DNA of 9,156 bases from Bacteroidales bacterium (GTDB lineage: Bacteria; Bacteroidota; Bacteroidia; Bacteroidales; Muribaculaceae), in the NCBI GenBank assembly GCA_004554255.1, contig SFNC01000077.1:1-9156 (forward strand). The letters run 5' to 3'. The position numbers and the translations under genes were made by a program. Position 1 is the stretch's first letter; the number at the start of each line of letters is the position of its first letter. Below the pieces are notes generated by a model, which worked only from the letters and a program-made list of their open reading frames with translations, ran no database searches and had not been told where the DNA came from. Below are positions 1 to 6,776 of this stretch, piece after piece.

Positions 1-59
1 TCAGTCACATAGCCCGCTATGCTCCTTCACCTGCAAGACTAAATCTGACCGAAATCTGC

Positions 60-95
60 GACCCCTGCGTTAACAAATATTGGGGAACGGGGTCT
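60..95 (+). repeat. Dispersed palindromic repeat, copy 1
   Basis: The core at 70-95 starts TTAACAAATATT and continues GGGGAACGGGGTCT. It matches copy 3 (7853-7878) at 25 of 26 positions, and the two halves of copy 2 (6395-6406 and 6434-6447) exactly. GACCCC at 60-65 can pair with GGGGTC at 89-94, giving a 6-bp stem. Compared with copy 2, the left arm lacks the GTTCCCC part, so the palindrome is shortened. It lies upstream of the DUF6155-like gene. A near-repeat of the right arm follows at 103-119. The function is unknown; a REP- or MITE-like intergenic repeat is the simplest reading. Confidence 0.75.
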
Positions 96-130
96 AACAG
101 CCGGAAACGGGCTCTTAACCAGACAGATAT

Positions 131-643
131 ATGTCCAAGGCACAGCTGAAAAAAGAACTGGCAACAATGGATGCCGACCAGTTGCGTGAGCTGATTCTTG
201 ACGTCTATTCGGCTAAGAAGGAGGCAAAAGAGTATTTTGAATTCTTCCTGAATCCGGATGTCAAGAAGCTCACGGAAAAGGTCGCACTGGCCATCTACAA
301 GGAGATAAACCGTAGCAAGCACGGTACGCTTGTGGCGCGTTTTTCGGTGATTCTGAATATGATAAAGGAATACGAATCCTTCGGCGTGGATGCCGAACAG
401 GTATTGCGTATGATGCTTACCACGCTCTCCCTGGCCGTGGAGCTGGAGCGGATTTACTATTCGCGCCCCACTTTCGCCAACGGCACGGTAAAGCTTATGT
501 TCAAGACTCTGGAATTCGCTGACAGACACGGTTATTTCGACAAAGCGATTGTGCATGTGGACAAAGCCATACAGGTAGCTTCGTCCAATCTGTCCCTGCA
601 GATGCGGGAGGTGTTGGCGAACTATAAGGTAAAACTCAAGTAA
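131..643 (+). CDS. DUF6155-like cytoplasmic protein
   Basis: This is a 170-residue, mostly helical, charged protein with no signal peptide or membrane segment, so it is probably cytoplasmic. The N-terminus (MSKAQLKKELATMDADQLRELILDVY) followed by a KEYFEFFLNP-like segment near residues 34-43 resembles the uncharacterised DUF6155 family of Bacteroidota, recognised from memory. The family has no established activity, and I see no catalytic motif. The ATG at 131 is the first in frame and begins the typical KxxLKKEL helix. There is no clear TAnnTTTG promoter upstream; the leader carries repeat copy 1. The porin gene starts 11 bases after the stop, so the two are probably co-transcribed. The gene call is secure; the family name is moderately so. 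Confidence 0.72.
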   Translation: MSKAQLKKELATMDADQLRELILDVYSAKKEAKEYFEFFLNPDVKKLTEKVALAIYKEINRSKHGTLVARFSVILNMIKEYESFGVDAEQVLRMMLTTLSLAVELERIYYSRPTFANGTVKLMFKTLEFADRHGYFDKAIVHVDKAIQVASSNLSLQMREVLANYKVKLK

Positions 644-654
644 ACAGCCTATTA

Positions 655-2679
655 ATGTTTAGAAAACTAATCGTAACAGCCACGATATTATTTGCCGGTG
701 CCGCCGTGACGTTTGCGCAGAGCAACGACATCAACGGCGAGGGGCAGGAGCCCTCCGGCCCCAAATCGTTGCGTCATAATCATCCCAAGATGCCCAAGGT
801 GGCACCGTCCGAGGCTTGGACGGTGTTACCGCCGCTGGGCCTGCATGAGCCGTCTACTATAGACACACTGTTCCAGAATTACTCGCGGCAGGCAATCCCC
901 TCCGAGGTCTCGGACGCTTACTGTACCACCGGCAATCTCGGAGGCGCCGGAGAAAACATGATATGGCTGGAGCGCAAGCCCCGCAGCGAATTCTTTTTCC
1001 GTGACGCCCTGAGGGCCTGGATGCCGGCGCTTGAGGATATGCGTTTCTACAACACGCGTATCCCCATGACCTTGCTCAGCTACAATACCGGCGGCGGCAA
1101 GGAAAACAGCCAGGACCGCCTCAAGGGCATTTTCTCCGGGAATATCAACCGCAAGGCGCAGGTGGGAGCGATTTTCGACTATCTGTATTCCAAGGGTTCA
1201 TATCAGAACCAGAATACAAATCACCTGACGTGGGGGCTTAACGGCTCGTATATGGGCGACAGGTTTGAGTTCCAGGGCTTTTACAATCACTACAACATGC
1301 TGAACAAGGAGAACGGCGGTATCACCAACGACGATTATATCCTTGACCCTGAGAAGGTTCAGGCCGGCATGACGTCAATTGACGCAAAGTCCATCCCCGT
1401 AAACCTCAACAACGCGCACTCGCGCCTTGTGGGCGGAGAGCTGTACCTGAACAGCCGTTACAAGGTGGGATACTGGCATGAGGAGCAGGTGAACGATACT
1501 ACTGTGAAACGCACGTATATACCTGTGTCTTCGTTCATATGGACGCTTAACTATCGCCATTCCAGGCATGTATTCTCGGATAAAACTCCTACGGAAACTG
1601 CGAAATTCTTCGAGAACACATATCTGAATCCTAACAACACATACGACAAGACCACATACCGGACATTGCAGAACACGTTCGGAATCTCCATGCTTGAGGG
1701 CTTCCACAAGTATGCGAAATTCGGACTTGCCGCCTATGTGACCCACGAAATCCGCAAATATGGGCAGACGGCCGATACGCTGGACCTCAGCCAGTATGAG
1801 ATGTCGCCGCTGCCTGATAATTATGGCCGCATAGAGCCGCGCCTCACGCAGAATCTGCTTTACGTGGGCGGTCAGTTCACCAAACAGAAGGGACGCCTGC
1901 TCACTTACGAGGCCAATGCCCGTTTCGGACTTGTGGGCCCGGCCGCCGGAGATGTCCTGCTGGAGGGTAACATCGGAACACGTTTCCCGTTGCTCGGAGA
2001 CACCGTGTCGCTGCGTGCATACGGACGCTTCAACAATGAGCATCCGTCGCCATTGCTGAACCAGTATGTGTCAAATCATTTTATATGGTATAACGATTTC
2101 GGCAAGGAGCGCACCTACAAGGTCGGCGGAGTTCTGCACCTGGACCGCGTGGGCACTACAGTGAATGTGGGCGTGGAAAACGTTCAGAATCACATTTACT
2201 TCGGCGAACAGTTCCTGCCCGTACAGCATAGCGGAAGCGTGCAGATTTTCTCGGCACGCCTGCATCAGCACCTGGGCTATCGCGCCCTGAACTGGGATAA
2301 CTCGCTCACTTACCAGGCCTCAAGTAATGCCTCGGTTATAGATATTCCCAAGTTCGCGGTGTATTCCAATCTGTACCTGCTGTTCCGTCTTGCCACACTG
2401 CATGTGCAGTTCGGCATAGACTGCGACTATTACACCGAGTATTATTCGCCTCTGTACCAGCCGGCTACCATGACATTCGCAAACCAGCGCAGGACAAAGG
2501 TCGGCAATTATCCGTTTATGAACCTGTATGCCAACATGAAGCTCAGTAAGGTACGTTTCTATGTGCAGATGGCACATATAAACCAGGGCATGACCGGCAA
2601 GAACTATTTTGCCATGCCGGGCTATCCCTTGAACCCCAGGCGCTTCCTGATTGGTCTGTCGGTAGATTTTGCCAACTGA
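655..2679 (+). CDS. Putative outer-membrane porin (Porin_10 family)
   Basis: A 674-residue outer-membrane beta-barrel protein. Residues 1-21 form a signal peptide (basic FRK, hydrophobic core, cleavage probably after TFA, before Q22). A short proline-rich linker follows. The conserved family block is visible: DTLFQNYSRQ near residues 70-79, then SDAYCTTGNLGGAG, then IPMTLLSYNTGGG at 136-148 with NSQDRLKG after it. The rest is alternating aromatic beta strands, and the chain ends in a barrel-type C-terminal strand (RRFLIGLSVDFAN). This pattern is that of the Bacteroidota putative-porin family PF14121. It has no TonB box, plug domain or SusD partner, so it is not a SusC-type receptor. The substrate is unknown. 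It lies 11 bases after the DUF6155-like gene and 16 bases before the binding-protein gene, an operon-like arrangement. Confidence 0.87.
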   Translation: MFRKLIVTATILFAGAAVTFAQSNDINGEGQEPSGPKSLRHNHPKMPKVAPSEAWTVLPPLGLHEPSTIDTLFQNYSRQAIPSEVSDAYCTTGNLGGAGENMIWLERKPRSEFFFRDALRAWMPALEDMRFYNTRIPMTLLSYNTGGGKENSQDRLKGIFSGNINRKAQVGAIFDYLYSKGSYQNQNTNHLTWGLNGSYMGDRFEFQGFYNHYNMLNKENGGITNDDYILDPEKVQAGMTSIDAKSIPVNLNNAHSRLVGGELYLNSRYKVGYWHEEQVNDTTVKRTYIPVSSFIWTLNYRHSRHVFSDKTPTETAKFFENTYLNPNNTYDKTTYRTLQNTFGISMLEGFHKYAKFGLAAYVTHEIRKYGQTADTLDLSQYEMSPLPDNYGRIEPRLTQNLLYVGGQFTKQKGRLLTYEANARFGLVGPAAGDVLLEGNIGTRFPLLGDTVSLRAYGRFNNEHPSPLLNQYVSNHFIWYNDFGKERTYKVGGVLHLDRVGTTVNVGVENVQNHIYFGEQFLPVQHSGSVQIFSARLHQHLGYRALNWDNSLTYQASSNASVIDIPKFAVYSNLYLLFRLATLHVQFGIDCDYYTEYYSPLYQPATMTFANQRRTKVGNYPFMNLYANMKLSKVRFYVQMAHINQGMTGKNYFAMPGYPLNPRRFLIGLSVDFAN

Positions 2680-2695
2680 TAAATCCACCGCACGC

Positions 2696-3532
2696 ATGGT
2701 CAAGGAGTATATCAAGCAGAAGAAACCCCGGTTATGGGCGATGGTCACGGCTCTTGTCGTAGCCACGGCGGCCATGTTCATGCTCGGGAAATGCTCTCAT
2801 GCAGGAGGCTCGCCATTCTCGGGAGACTTACCCCCGAAATCGGGCGGAGATACCCTGGATGTGGCCATAGAAATCTCGCCGCTGTCCTACTCCCTGGCCG
2901 CCGACACGGTCAGCGGGCTGGATTATGATATGTTGCGCGAGATGGCTGCGGCACACGGCCGTGCGGTAAAGTTCCATCCCTTCGCACCTATGGAATATGC
3001 GCTGCGCGGCGTGGATGAGGGCGTTTTTGACATTGTAGTGTCCTCGCTGCCGTCCACATCCTCGTTAAAGGAGAAACTGTTGCTGACACAGCGCGTGTAC
3101 CTGGACCGCGAGGTGCTGGTGCAGCGTAAGGACGCCCCCGGGTTTGTTGCCGAGGCACACGGGCTGGCCGGAGACTCGGTGTGGATAGCCGCCGGGTCGC
3201 CTTTTGTGGCACGCATCCGCAATCTCTCGGCTGAAATTGGCGATACTATTTATATCGTGACAGACCATCCGTACACATCCGAGCATCTGGCGATGCTCGT
3301 TGTCGCCGGCGAGATTCCGCGCGCGGTTGTAAATGCCGGGCTGGCGAGGAGAATGGCTGCGGCCGACTCGGTTCTGGATGCCTCGACGGCGGTCAGCTTC
3401 ACCCAGTTCCAGTCGTGGGGACTGCGCCGGGAAAATCAGGCCCTATGCGATACTCTGAATGCCTGGCTGAGGGATTTCAGGGCAACGCCGCGATACAATG
3501 TCCTCCTGCACAAATATAATCTGGACGAGTGA
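2696..3532 (+). CDS. Membrane-anchored SBP_bac_3-type substrate-binding protein
   Basis: A 278-residue protein with a short basic N-terminus (MVKEYIKQKKPR), one hydrophobic segment at about residues 13-31, then a periplasmic domain from about residue 55 (DVAIEISPLSYSLAADT). The order of elements, including LDYDMLREMAAAHG, the FDIVVSSLP segment, a crossover to a second lobe (SVWIAAGSPFVARIRNL) and a return to the first lobe, fits the two-lobe solute-binding fold of SBP_bac_3, as in the N-terminal half of MltF. The lytic transglycosylase domain of MltF is absent. The ATG at 2696 is preferred over an upstream TTG at 2669 that would overlap the porin gene. Residue C33 follows LGK, a poor lipobox, so a signal anchor is more likely than a lipoprotein. 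No permease or ATPase gene is nearby. The ligand is unknown. Confidence 0.77.
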   Translation: MVKEYIKQKKPRLWAMVTALVVATAAMFMLGKCSHAGGSPFSGDLPPKSGGDTLDVAIEISPLSYSLAADTVSGLDYDMLREMAAAHGRAVKFHPFAPMEYALRGVDEGVFDIVVSSLPSTSSLKEKLLLTQRVYLDREVLVQRKDAPGFVAEAHGLAGDSVWIAAGSPFVARIRNLSAEIGDTIYIVTDHPYTSEHLAMLVVAGEIPRAVVNAGLARRMAAADSVLDASTAVSFTQFQSWGLRRENQALCDTLNAWLRDFRATPRYNVLLHKYNLDE

Positions 3533-3595
3533 CACTGCCGATTATCCCCGATTATGTGCATTTCTATTGTTTATTTATCATTTTTTGTGCTTAAA

Positions 3596-3628
3596 TTTGG
3601 GTTCGTTGGCGGAAATTTACTACATTTG
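3596..3628 (+). promoter_or_regulatory. Bacteroides-type promoter (-33 TTTG / -7 TACATTTG)
   Basis: TTTG at 3596-3599 and TACATTTG at 3621-3628 are separated by 21 bases. Both match the Bacteroides consensus TTTG-N19-21-TAnnTTTG exactly. Transcription would start at about 3632-3636, giving a leader of about 80 bases before the exporter ATG at 3715. It lies in the 182-base gap after the binding-protein gene and should drive the LysE/CBM9/NSS operon. The primary sigma factor that reads such promoters is encoded in this window. Confidence 0.78.
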
Positions 3629-3635
3629 CACATTG

Positions 3636-3650
3636 AAGTTCACTGAACTT
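3636..3650. promoter_or_regulatory. 15-bp dyad just downstream of the promoter
   Basis: AAGTTCA (3636-3642) and TGAACTT (3644-3650) are a perfect 7-bp inverted repeat around one central base. With a one-base centre, all seven pairs cannot form an RNA hairpin, so a dimeric protein operator is the more natural reading. Its place at about +1 to +18 would let a bound repressor block initiation or escape. No regulator gene is adjacent. Confidence 0.45.
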
Positions 3651-3714
3651 TCCCGTATGGATGCCGAAACAACGCGGTGCCCCGTACTAACACGAAACAG
3701 CCGGAACTGAGGCC

Positions 3715-4353
3715 ATGAACGAAATATTGTACATACTGACGCGCGGAATCGCTATCGGTGTCCTCATATCGGCCCCCATGGGCCCGATAGGGATGCTGAT
3801 TATCCAGCGTACCCTCAGCAAGGGGCGGTGGCCGGCCTTCTTCACCGGTATCGGTGCGGCGCTCAGCGATTTGTTCTATTGCCTGCTCACCGGTTTCGGT
3901 ATCAGTTTTATCACTGATTTCATTGAGAGCAACCAGCAGCTGCTGAAGATAGTATCCGGCGTGGTCCTCGCAGCTTTCGGCGTCTTCCTGTTCCGCAAGA
4001 ACCCTACGCGCGCCTTGCAGCCAAACAACCCCGAGGCGTCAAAAAACTACTTTACCGACGTGGTTAGTGGATTTTTCCTCACGGTTTCCAACCCACTGAT
4101 ACTCTTCTTTATAATCGGCCTTTTTGCCCGCTTTGAGTTCATTATGCCCGACTGCTATTCCATCTGGCACTATGCGCTGGCATACCTGTCGATACTGGGC
4201 GGTGCGCTGATATGGTGGTATCTGGTTACTATGCTGGTGAACCGCTTGCGGCGCAGGTTCAATGTGCGCTCGCTGTGGCTGATTAACCGCGTGATAGGTG
4301 CCTTGCTGATTATCATGGCCATTGTAGGTACGGTTATGGCTTTTACCAACTGA
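3715..4353 (+). CDS. LysE/RhtB-family exporter
   Basis: A 212-residue inner-membrane protein with six likely membrane segments at about residues 7-31, 38-63, 71-92, 112-137, 148-171 and 187-210. The first segment carries the glycine-rich family motif with SAPMGPIG at 19-26. SNP at 125-127, in the fourth segment before LILFFIIGLF, is the other conserved LysE-type mark. Family members export amino acids or related small molecules using the proton or sodium gradient; the substrate here cannot be read from sequence. The ATG at 3715 starts directly before the first membrane helix and is the first usable start in frame (an in-frame ATG at 3661 meets a stop at 3688). It is the first gene of an operon and is followed after two bases by the CBM9-like gene. 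Confidence 0.87.
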   Translation: MNEILYILTRGIAIGVLISAPMGPIGMLIIQRTLSKGRWPAFFTGIGAALSDLFYCLLTGFGISFITDFIESNQQLLKIVSGVVLAAFGVFLFRKNPTRALQPNNPEASKNYFTDVVSGFFLTVSNPLILFFIIGLFARFEFIMPDCYSIWHYALAYLSILGGALIWWYLVTMLVNRLRRRFNVRSLWLINRVIGALLIIMAIVGTVMAFTN

Positions 4354-4355
4354 TT

Positions 4356-5009
4356 ATGAAAACTGTTAATGTACCCTATATTCCGGAGCTGTCAACGCTG
4401 ACAAGTGCCGATGATTTTCTGACAATGATGGACCGTTGCGGAACGCGATGCCCCATTGACTCGCTGAACTGGCCGCAACTGTACCCGTACGAGCCGCTTA
4501 CCACTTTCACTGTCGCTCATTCGGGAAAATATCTGTACATAGACTTTTTCGTGCGATGCAATTACCTGCGTGCCGAAAATTATGTAAATCAGTCGCCGGT
4601 AAGCCAGGACTCATGTGTGGAGTTTTTTGTAAGTCCGGACCCGGAAGACTCCCTGTACTGGAATTTCGAGTTCAACTGCATAGGCGCGATAAATGCCAGT
4701 TTCCGCCGAGAGCGTAAGAATCCTACGCGCCTGACGGATGATCAGCTGGCGCAGGTGCTGCGCTATGCCTCGTGCGGCCAACGGCCTTTCCGCGAGATGG
4801 AAGGCATGTTTGCATGGAATCTGCTGGTGGCCATTCCGTTGGAACTGATAGGTGTGAAATACGAGGGCAAGCCGGTGCAGATGCGCGGTAATTTCTACAA
4901 GTGCGCGTCGGCAACAGCCGCTCCGCACTATCTCAGCTGGAATCCCGTAGGCGGCGACAAGCCGGATTTCCATCGGCCCCAGGACTTTGGCACAATCATG
5001 TTGCTCTGA
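4356..5009 (+). CDS. CBM9-like carbohydrate-binding family protein
   Basis: A 217-residue protein with no signal peptide or membrane segment, so it is probably cytoplasmic. The chain matches the stand-alone carbohydrate-binding family 9-like proteins common in Bacteroidales. Visible marks are the aromatic WPQLYPYEP stretch at 39-47, the strand HSGKYLYIDFFVR at 55-67, the acidic-edge strand DSCVEFFVSPD at 85-95, YWNFEFNCIGA at 101-111, the strand FAWNLLVAIPLELIG late in the domain, and a C-terminal PDFHRPQDFGTIML. In secreted xylanases CBM9 binds sugar reducing ends, but for these short cytoplasmic relatives the ligand is not established. Its two-base spacing to the exporter gene implies translational coupling. 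It is followed 31 bases later by the NSS transporter gene. Confidence 0.8.
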   Translation: MKTVNVPYIPELSTLTSADDFLTMMDRCGTRCPIDSLNWPQLYPYEPLTTFTVAHSGKYLYIDFFVRCNYLRAENYVNQSPVSQDSCVEFFVSPDPEDSLYWNFEFNCIGAINASFRRERKNPTRLTDDQLAQVLRYASCGQRPFREMEGMFAWNLLVAIPLELIGVKYEGKPVQMRGNFYKCASATAAPHYLSWNPVGGDKPDFHRPQDFGTIMLL

Positions 5010-5040
5010 CATTATAGGTTAAGGTAAAAAATAAGGATTT

Positions 5041-6378
5041 ATGGCACAATTCAAATCTAAGGCGGGGGTTATTGCAGCTACCGTCGGCTCCGCTGTAGGC
5101 GTAGGTACGGTATGGCGGTTTCCCGCCGAGGCACAGGCCGGTGGCGGCGCTGCTTTCCTGCTCATCTACACAGCATTCGTATTTATCCTTGGTGTCCCGC
5201 TGATGCTCGGAGAGTTGGCCGTGGGCCGTGCCGGGCGCAGCGACGCTATCGGTGCGTTCCGCGCCTTGTCGCCGCGTACCGGATGGTGGGGAGTAGGGCT
5301 GGCATCCATAATTGTCACTTTCCTGATCATGATTTTTTACATGGTTGTGGGCGGATGGATGCTGGAATACTTTATCGAGAGCATAGACGGCGGCCTGTAT
5401 GGCGGCATCCCGGAGGGAAATCACGATAATTTCTTCAACGGAAGAATGGAGGAATACGTCATCAGCGGCTACTCCACCCTGATTTATGCTGTGCTGTTCA
5501 TCCTTATAAACATCATAGTGCTCCTGCGCGGAGTGCAAAAGGGTATAGAACGCATGTCAAACATAATGATGCCCATGCTGTTTGTGCTACTTGTCCTGTT
5601 CTGTGTGGTTTCGCTGAGTCTGCCGAATGCCGGCGAGGGTGTCGCTTATTTCCTGAATCCGGACTTCTCCAAGATTACCGCCGAAACTTGCCTCAGCGCG
5701 TTGGGACAGGCGCTGTTCTCGCTGTCGCTGGGAATGGGTGTGCTCATCACTTACGCCGGATATTACCCTGCCGACGCGCACCTTACGCGCACCTCGGTGA
5801 CGGTGGTGTCCATGACTCTTGTGGTGGCGATTCTGATGGGCCTGATTATTTTCCCGGCAGTGACGTCGTTCGGACTTACGGACCACAGCCTTGGCGGCAC
5901 GGCACTGATTTTTGTAACGCTTCCGGAGATTTTCGCCTCAATGCCCGGATGCCATGTATGGTCGGCATTATTCTTCCTGTTGCTGTTTATGGCCGCGCTC
6001 ACATCCACAATCTCGCTTGGCGAGGTGATGGTGCGCTTTGTGCAGGACCGCTTCCACAAGTCGCGCAACGCCGCGGTATGGATAGTTCTCGGGCCGATGT
6101 GCATACTGTCGGCAGTATGCTCGCTGTCCTTCGGCGAGCTGGAATGGGTTAAGGTCTTCGGGCACTCTATGTTCGATTACCTCGACATGATATCCAACGA
6201 GTATATGTTGCCTCTGATAGCCTTCGGCACCTGCCTGTACGTGGGTTGGTTTGCGCCCAAGGGCCTCATGCGCAACCAGCTGTCCAACAACAATGCGCTG
6301 CGCACCCCCGCAGCAACGGCCATTATCTTCATCCTCCGCTACCTCGCCCCCCTCGCCATTATCGCCATCATGATTTAG
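5041..6378 (+). CDS. Sodium-dependent transporter, NSS/SNF family
   Basis: A 445-residue inner-membrane transporter of the LeuT fold with about 11 membrane segments, the usual size of bacterial NSS proteins that lack the twelfth helix. TM1 (residues 10-32) carries GSAVGVGTVWRFP at 16-28, followed by AGGGAAFLLIY. TM6 has LFSLSLGMGVLITYAGY at 225-241, and TM8 has AALTS at 318-322. Family members import amino acids with sodium. Set against LeuT from memory, the Na2-site residues are kept (G16, V19, A318, T321, S322). The Na1-site asparagines appear replaced: T23 at LeuT N27 and M258 at LeuT N286. The family is certain; the substrate is not known. The stop codon lies inside the left arm of repeat copy 2. 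Confidence 0.93.
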   Translation: MAQFKSKAGVIAATVGSAVGVGTVWRFPAEAQAGGGAAFLLIYTAFVFILGVPLMLGELAVGRAGRSDAIGAFRALSPRTGWWGVGLASIIVTFLIMIFYMVVGGWMLEYFIESIDGGLYGGIPEGNHDNFFNGRMEEYVISGYSTLIYAVLFILINIIVLLRGVQKGIERMSNIMMPMLFVLLVLFCVVSLSLPNAGEGVAYFLNPDFSKITAETCLSALGQALFSLSLGMGVLITYAGYYPADAHLTRTSVTVVSMTLVVAILMGLIIFPAVTSFGLTDHSLGGTALIFVTLPEIFASMPGCHVWSALFFLLLFMAALTSTISLGEVMVRFVQDRFHKSRNAAVWIVLGPMCILSAVCSLSFGELEWVKVFGHSMFDYLDMISNEYMLPLIAFGTCLYVGWFAPKGLMRNQLSNNNALRTPAATAIIFILRYLAPLAIIAIMI

Positions 6379-6450
6379 ACCCCGTTCCCCAGCGTTAACA
6401 AATATTCTTTCTCCGAAAGCGCTAAGGCGATGAGGGGAACGGGGTCTAAA
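6374..6450. repeat. Dispersed palindromic repeat, copy 2, with 17-bp perfect arms
   Basis: TTTAGACCCCGTTCCCC (6374-6390) and its exact reverse complement (6434-6450) enclose 43 bases. The left side continues AGCG-TTAACAAATATT as in copies 1 and 3. Unlike them, 27 extra bases (6407-6433) sit between ATATT and GGGGAAC. The insert contains a small hairpin, CTTTC-TCC-GAAAG at 6407-6419, and CGCT at 6420-6423 can pair with AGCG at 6391-6394. The left arm overlaps the TAG stop of the transporter gene. In RNA this would be a very stable stem, likely acting as a transcript end or 3' stabiliser, though no long T-run follows. Confidence 0.85.
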
Positions 6451-6507
6451 CGCTTGATTTAATATTCATTTGGTTTGGTGGGAATGGATGATTCTCATGT
6501 GCGGTTG

Positions 6508-6544
6508 TAATTTTGCGTTATCAAACAGATGTTTAACGCAAAAT
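6508..6544 (+). promoter_or_regulatory. -7 element TAATTTTG overlapped by an 11-bp inverted repeat
   Basis: TAATTTTG at 6508-6515 fits the Bacteroides -7 consensus TAnnTTTG. The nearest TTTG upstream (6474-6477) is 30 bases away, too far for a standard -33, so the promoter is incomplete and may need an activator. ATTTTGCGTTA (6510-6520) and TAACGCAAAAT (6534-6544) are perfect reverse complements separated by 13 bases. The left arm covers the -7 element and the predicted start point, so the left arm would not be wholly in the transcript. This favours an operator-type dyad over an RNA hairpin. The small gene starts 10 bases after the right arm. Confidence 0.55.
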
Positions 6545-6554
6545 ACCCGTAATT

Positions 6555-6767
6555 ATGAGCACAATCTCTCCTTCCGATATTCTTTTTGCAACGGTTTCGC
6601 AGCGCGGCAACATGATTCTTAATATCCGCCTCAGCGGTATGGAATGTGCGTCGGATATTTACCGCGCGATACGGTCAAGTCTGCCCGGAATCTCGGGTAT
6701 CACACGCCTTAGCATCCGCAACGCCTCGCAGGGATGGGCGTCGGCGTCAGCTCATCTGTTTCGCTAA
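6555..6767 (+). CDS. Small protein of unknown function (70 residues)
   Basis: The ATG at 6555 opens a 70-codon frame ending TAA at 6767. The protein looks soluble and has no signal peptide or obvious membrane helix. It shows an N-terminal segment DILFATVSQRGNMILNIRLSGM, a middle helix-like part SDIYRAIRSSLPG, and a basic, serine-rich tail RLSIRNASQGWASASAHLFR. The alternation of hydrophobic residues suggests a small alpha/beta domain. I do not recognise a named family. Support for its being real: a -7 element with a dyad directly upstream, a start about 35 bases from the predicted transcript start, and a perfect hairpin just after the stop. It could be a regulatory or stress-related small protein, but nothing in the sequence fixes a role. 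Confidence 0.58.
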   Translation: MSTISPSDILFATVSQRGNMILNIRLSGMECASDIYRAIRSSLPGISGITRLSIRNASQGWASASAHLFR

Positions 6768-6776
6768 TTTACCGAC

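Noticed and set aside
8..21. CATAGC-CC-GCTATG palindrome near the left edge
   Set aside because: It is a perfect 6-bp arm pair and may be a transcript end of an upstream gene, but there is no T-run and the upstream gene is not visible, so it was not called.
3..142. Plus-strand open frame from the left edge into the first gene
   Set aside because: It crosses repeat copy 1, overlaps the DUF6155-like gene in another frame, and has no coding character.
17..556. Minus-strand frame of 179 codons opposite the DUF6155-like gene
   Set aside because: The plus-strand product is a coherent helical protein with family resemblance, while the antisense product has none.
1375..2043. Minus-strand frame of 222 codons opposite the porin gene
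   Set aside because: A shadow of the porin gene, with no recognisable domain or start context.
2669..2695. TTG start giving a nine-residue longer binding protein
   Set aside because: It would overlap the porin stop and adds a charged stretch before a good signal-anchor start; the ATG at 2696 is better.
2783..2794. Lipobox at LGKC in the binding protein
   Set aside because: Lysine before the cysteine does not fit the lipobox; an uncleaved anchor is more likely.
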